Source of the DNA: Williamsia muralis NBRC 105860
GTDB lineage: Bacteria; Actinomycetota; Actinomycetes; Mycobacteriales; Mycobacteriaceae
Assembly: GCF_001598915.1 (NCBI RefSeq)
Contig: NZ_BDAP01000002.1
Location: forward strand, 806,001-870,000
Reading direction: 5' to 3'
Length of the DNA stretch: 64,000 bases
Part shown: in pieces, positions 61,986 to 64,000 of the stretch
How the letters are laid out: every line of letters begins with the position of its first letter
Numbering within the stretch: position 1 is the first letter of the stretch
Translations under genes and position numbers: made by a program
Notes under the pieces: model-generated
What the model was told of the DNA's origin: nothing
Database searches by the model: none
Seen by the model: only the letters and a program-made list of their open reading frames with translations

Positions 61986-62294
61986 GACTTTCCTTTCGTG
62001 TTCAGTTGGACCGTGGACGGGTTGACCACGGTCGGATTACACCGCTGCAGTTCTAGAGTGTGAACCCGGATGACATTGTGGCAGCTTCTGCGAGCCACCG
62101 CACGACGAGGGCTGCCATGGGCCGTCGGCGGGCTTTGGTGTCCGTAAGGATTCAATAACATTCTGCGGCAACATAAGTCGCGCCGTCTAATGCCCGTGGT
62201 AATGCGGAAGTCGCCTCTTTGTCCCTTGTCGGCGGCTCACGGGTCACCTGTTGTGCATATTGTTTTAACCTACTGTTATTGATCGTGAACCGTG
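61986..62294. promoter_or_regulatory. 309-bp leader/promoter region of the small gene
   Basis: No second gene seen. An 8-bp inverted repeat (GACCGTGG-N9-CCACGGTC, 62009-62033) lies 24 bp upstream of the 28-codon gene, in its leader on the minus strand. The part from about 62150 to 62290 is visibly AT-richer than the surroundings and probably contains the promoter; I could not fix -10/-35 boxes. Confidence 0.45.
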
Positions 62295-64000
62295 CTAAAA
62301 GCCTCTGACCAGGCGCTCGAGGCGTATCGCCCGGCGGGCGGTCAGAGTGATGGCGGCGAAGCCCAGCACGGTCGTGGCGCCGACGATGACCCCGAAGGCC
62401 GATGGCGAGAAGACGGGGAACGGCACGCCCGACACCGCGATCGCGATCCCGGCCAGAGGTGGGTAGGCGATCACCGTGCCCGCGATTGCCGCGACCGCCA
62501 CCGCGATCAGGGACTCGAGACGGATCATGCCGCGTACCTGCCGCGGACCCGCACCGAGCAGTTGCAGCAATGCGAACTCGCGACGCCGCGCCGAGGTCAT
62601 CAGCACCAGGGTGTTGACCACCGCGATGCCGAGGAAACCCAGCAGCACCGCGAGCGCCACGACGTTCACCGAGTCCTGCGCCCGCTGGTCCTGCCGAACG
62701 GCCCCGGCGAATCCGTCGCTCCTCATCACGGTCATGCCACCAGCGGCTTCGATGGCCCGCTGCGCCTCGTCGACCCGTCCCGGTGCCGCCGACACCAACA
62801 TCTGGTCGACGAGCCCGGTTGTCGTGTGCTCTCGTACCTGTGCTGCCGGGAGGGTCACGTCGCCGAAGCCGAGACCGCGGTCGTAGGTGGCGACAACCCG
62901 TGGTGTGATCACAGCGCCATCACCCATCCGCAGCGTCACGGTGTCTCCGACATCCGCGCTCATCGCCGACGATGCGTCGCGGCTGAGCGCCACCGCGCCG
63001 TCGGCCAGCTGCTGAAGGTCGCCCTCCCGGACATCGAGACGCATCGTGGCAGTGGCGCTCGCGGCGTCGATGCCTTGCACGGGATACGCCTCGGTGGTCG
63101 GGGCCTCGGAACTGTCCGTGGTGAACAGGGCCTTGGTGCGGGTGATCGGGTTCACCGCACGCACCACGTCCATCGAGTCGATCGTCGCGGCGAGTTGGGG
63201 GCTGATGCCGCCGGGGCCGGTCACGACCAGATCGGCCGTGGTGCCGCTCTCGGATTGGCGTTCGGCTGCTGCGGTCACCGTGCTCTGGCTGAACAGTTGC
63301 ACCGCCCCGATCGCGATCGCCAACGCCAGCGGCGTGATCGCCGCGGCAAGGCGGCGTCCATGGGCGTTGAGGTTGGCGGCCGCCAATACCGGCCCGGCCG
63401 AACCGGTGCGCAGCATCGGGCCGGAGACCACGCGCATGGCGCCCGAGACGAGGGCCGGACCCAGAAGGGCGAGAGCGATGACGAGGAGAACCGCAGACCC
63501 CCCGGCGCCGGCCATCGCCGCAGGTCCGGGGATGAAGGCAGGCAGGGTTGCAGTCACCAGCCCGCTCACCCCGACCGCCAGTCCGAGGATCACGCGGGTC
63601 CGGCTCAGCTTCTCCGGCTCGACCGCTGACTCGCGCAGCGCATCGATGGGGTCGAGGCGAGCCGGTCGGCGAGCGGAGACAGCCGCAGCGAGCCGGGCGG
63701 TCGCGACCGCAGCGGCGACTGCGACAAGAGCCGGGACCGGTCCGTAGGCCAGCGCGAAGTCCGGCGGCACAATGCCGGCGTCGGCGAATCGGCCCCGCAG
63801 GACACCGGCCAGCAGGTAGCCGGGTGCCACTCCCAGAAGTGCCGCCACGCAGGCGATGGCCCACGTCTCGGCGCCGATCAGTTTGTGTATCTGACGCGGT
63901 GTCGCGCCGGTCGCGCGCAGCAGCGCGAAGTCGTGGCGGCGCTGCTGGACCGACAACGACAGCGTGCTCGACACGACGAACACAGCGATCATCAAGGCCA
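62295..64000 (-). CDS. FtsX-like ABC transporter permease (cut by window edge)
   Basis: At least 566 residues, continuing beyond the right edge. Two FtsX/MacB-like permease halves: QQRRHDFALLRATGATPRQI and later SARRREFALLQLLGAGPRQV are the paired cytoplasmic loops after a membrane helix, and about eight membrane helices are visible. A large extracytoplasmic domain lies between (about residues 240-400). Typical for two-module permeases that export lipids or peptides or control envelope processes. The ATPase gene would be expected to the right, outside the window. Confidence 0.85.
   Translation of the reverse strand, partial: ALMIAVFVVSSTLSLSVQQRRHDFALLRATGATPRQIHKLIGAETWAIACVAALLGVAPGYLLAGVLRGRFADAGIVPPDFALAYGPVPALVAVAAAVATARLAAAVSARRPARLDPIDALRESAVEPEKLSRTRVILGLAVGVSGLVTATLPAFIPGPAAMAGAGGSAVLLVIALALLGPALVSGAMRVVSGPMLRTGSAGPVLAAANLNAHGRRLAAAITPLALAIAIGAVQLFSQSTVTAAAERQSESGTTADLVVTGPGGISPQLAATIDSMDVVRAVNPITRTKALFTTDSSEAPTTEAYPVQGIDAASATATMRLDVREGDLQQLADGAVALSRDASSAMSADVGDTVTLRMGDGAVITPRVVATYDRGLGFGDVTLPAAQVREHTTTGLVDQMLVSAAPGRVDEAQRAIEAAGGMTVMRSDGFAGAVRQDQRAQDSVNVVALAVLLGFLGIAVVNTLVLMTSARRREFALLQLLGAGPRQVRGMIRLESLIAVAVAAIAGTVIAYPPLAGIAIAVSGVPFPVFSPSAFGVIVGATTVLGFAAITLTARRAIRLERLVRGF

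Noticed and set aside
61778-62063. 62- and 70-codon frames around the small gene.
   Set aside because: They run through the terminator hairpin or lack a ribosome site; the 28-codon frame has much better signals.

Overview
The window is high-GC DNA from a mycolic-acid-containing actinobacterium of the order Mycobacteriales. A Gordonia-like organism is my best guess. The reasons are the syntenic backbone aspC-like aminotransferase / Rv0338c-like Fe-S reductase / IniR-like regulator / iniB-iniA-iniC / dnaK-grpE-dnaJ-hspR, which follows Mycobacterium tuberculosis Rv0337c-Rv0353, together with a WS/DGAT acyltransferase, an EphD-like fused hydrolase-dehydrogenase, a DUF222/HNH (13E12-type) element and several F420/LLM-type flavoproteins. 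No rRNA, tRNA, CRISPR array, phage or complete insertion sequence was seen.

Layout. 0-8.4 kb: metal-dependent hydrolase-like protein and EphD-like fusion (operon, minus strand), aminotransferase, a large membrane Fe-S oxidoreductase with a long repetitive basic tail, and a SanA-like protein. 8.3-13.5 kb: two acyltransferase-3 proteins (one with an SGNH domain) around a TauE exporter, an AraC-type regulator and a VOC protein. 13.5-25.7 kb: the envelope-stress locus: an IniR-like LuxR ATPase regulator, a membrane-anchored Hsp70-like protein, a giant acidic IniB-like protein, two dynamin-like GTPases IniA and IniC, and a small conserved-looking unknown. 25.8-32.1 kb: the dnaK chaperone operon with an HspR/SigH-type promoter, closed by a second degenerate membrane-anchored Hsp70-like protein. 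32-42 kb: type II flavohemoglobin, amidohydrolase, response-regulator/thioredoxin-reductase fusion, DszA-like monooxygenase, SHOCT protein, CGNR regulator with LysE exporter, NAD-binding protein, CPBP protease, Rv0910-type SRPBCC protein. 42.1-42.55 kb: a 72-bp tandem repeat array. 42.6-51.7 kb: YihY, GlsB, lipase, SRPBCC, WS/DGAT, lipoprotein gamma-glutamyltransferase, aldo/keto reductase, NDMA-type alcohol dehydrogenase. 52-55.7 kb: a reduced Nit1C-like cluster (MSMEG_0572-type protein, C-N hydrolase, MSMEG_0569-type flavoprotein) followed by an LLM oxidoreductase. 55.7-64 kb: a frameshifted DUF222/HNH gene under an SOS box, an NmrA-like protein, a divergent VOC/TetR pair, an alpha/beta hydrolase ending in a 19-bp tandem repeat, a YchJ-type protein, a frameshifted GNAT gene, a 28-codon gene with its own terminator, and an ABC permease cut by the right edge.

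How the parts fit. The central 20 kb reads as a cell-envelope and protein-folding stress island: IniR-type activator sites sit directly upstream of an iniB promoter, HAIR operators and an ECF-type promoter sit upstream of dnaK, and two Hsp70-fold proteins with a transmembrane helix and a low-complexity tail bracket the whole block. Hairpins placed between iniB and iniA and between grpE and dnaJ suggest graded expression inside both operons. The right half is more accessory: repeat arrays, two frameshifted genes and a gene with foreign-looking codon use.
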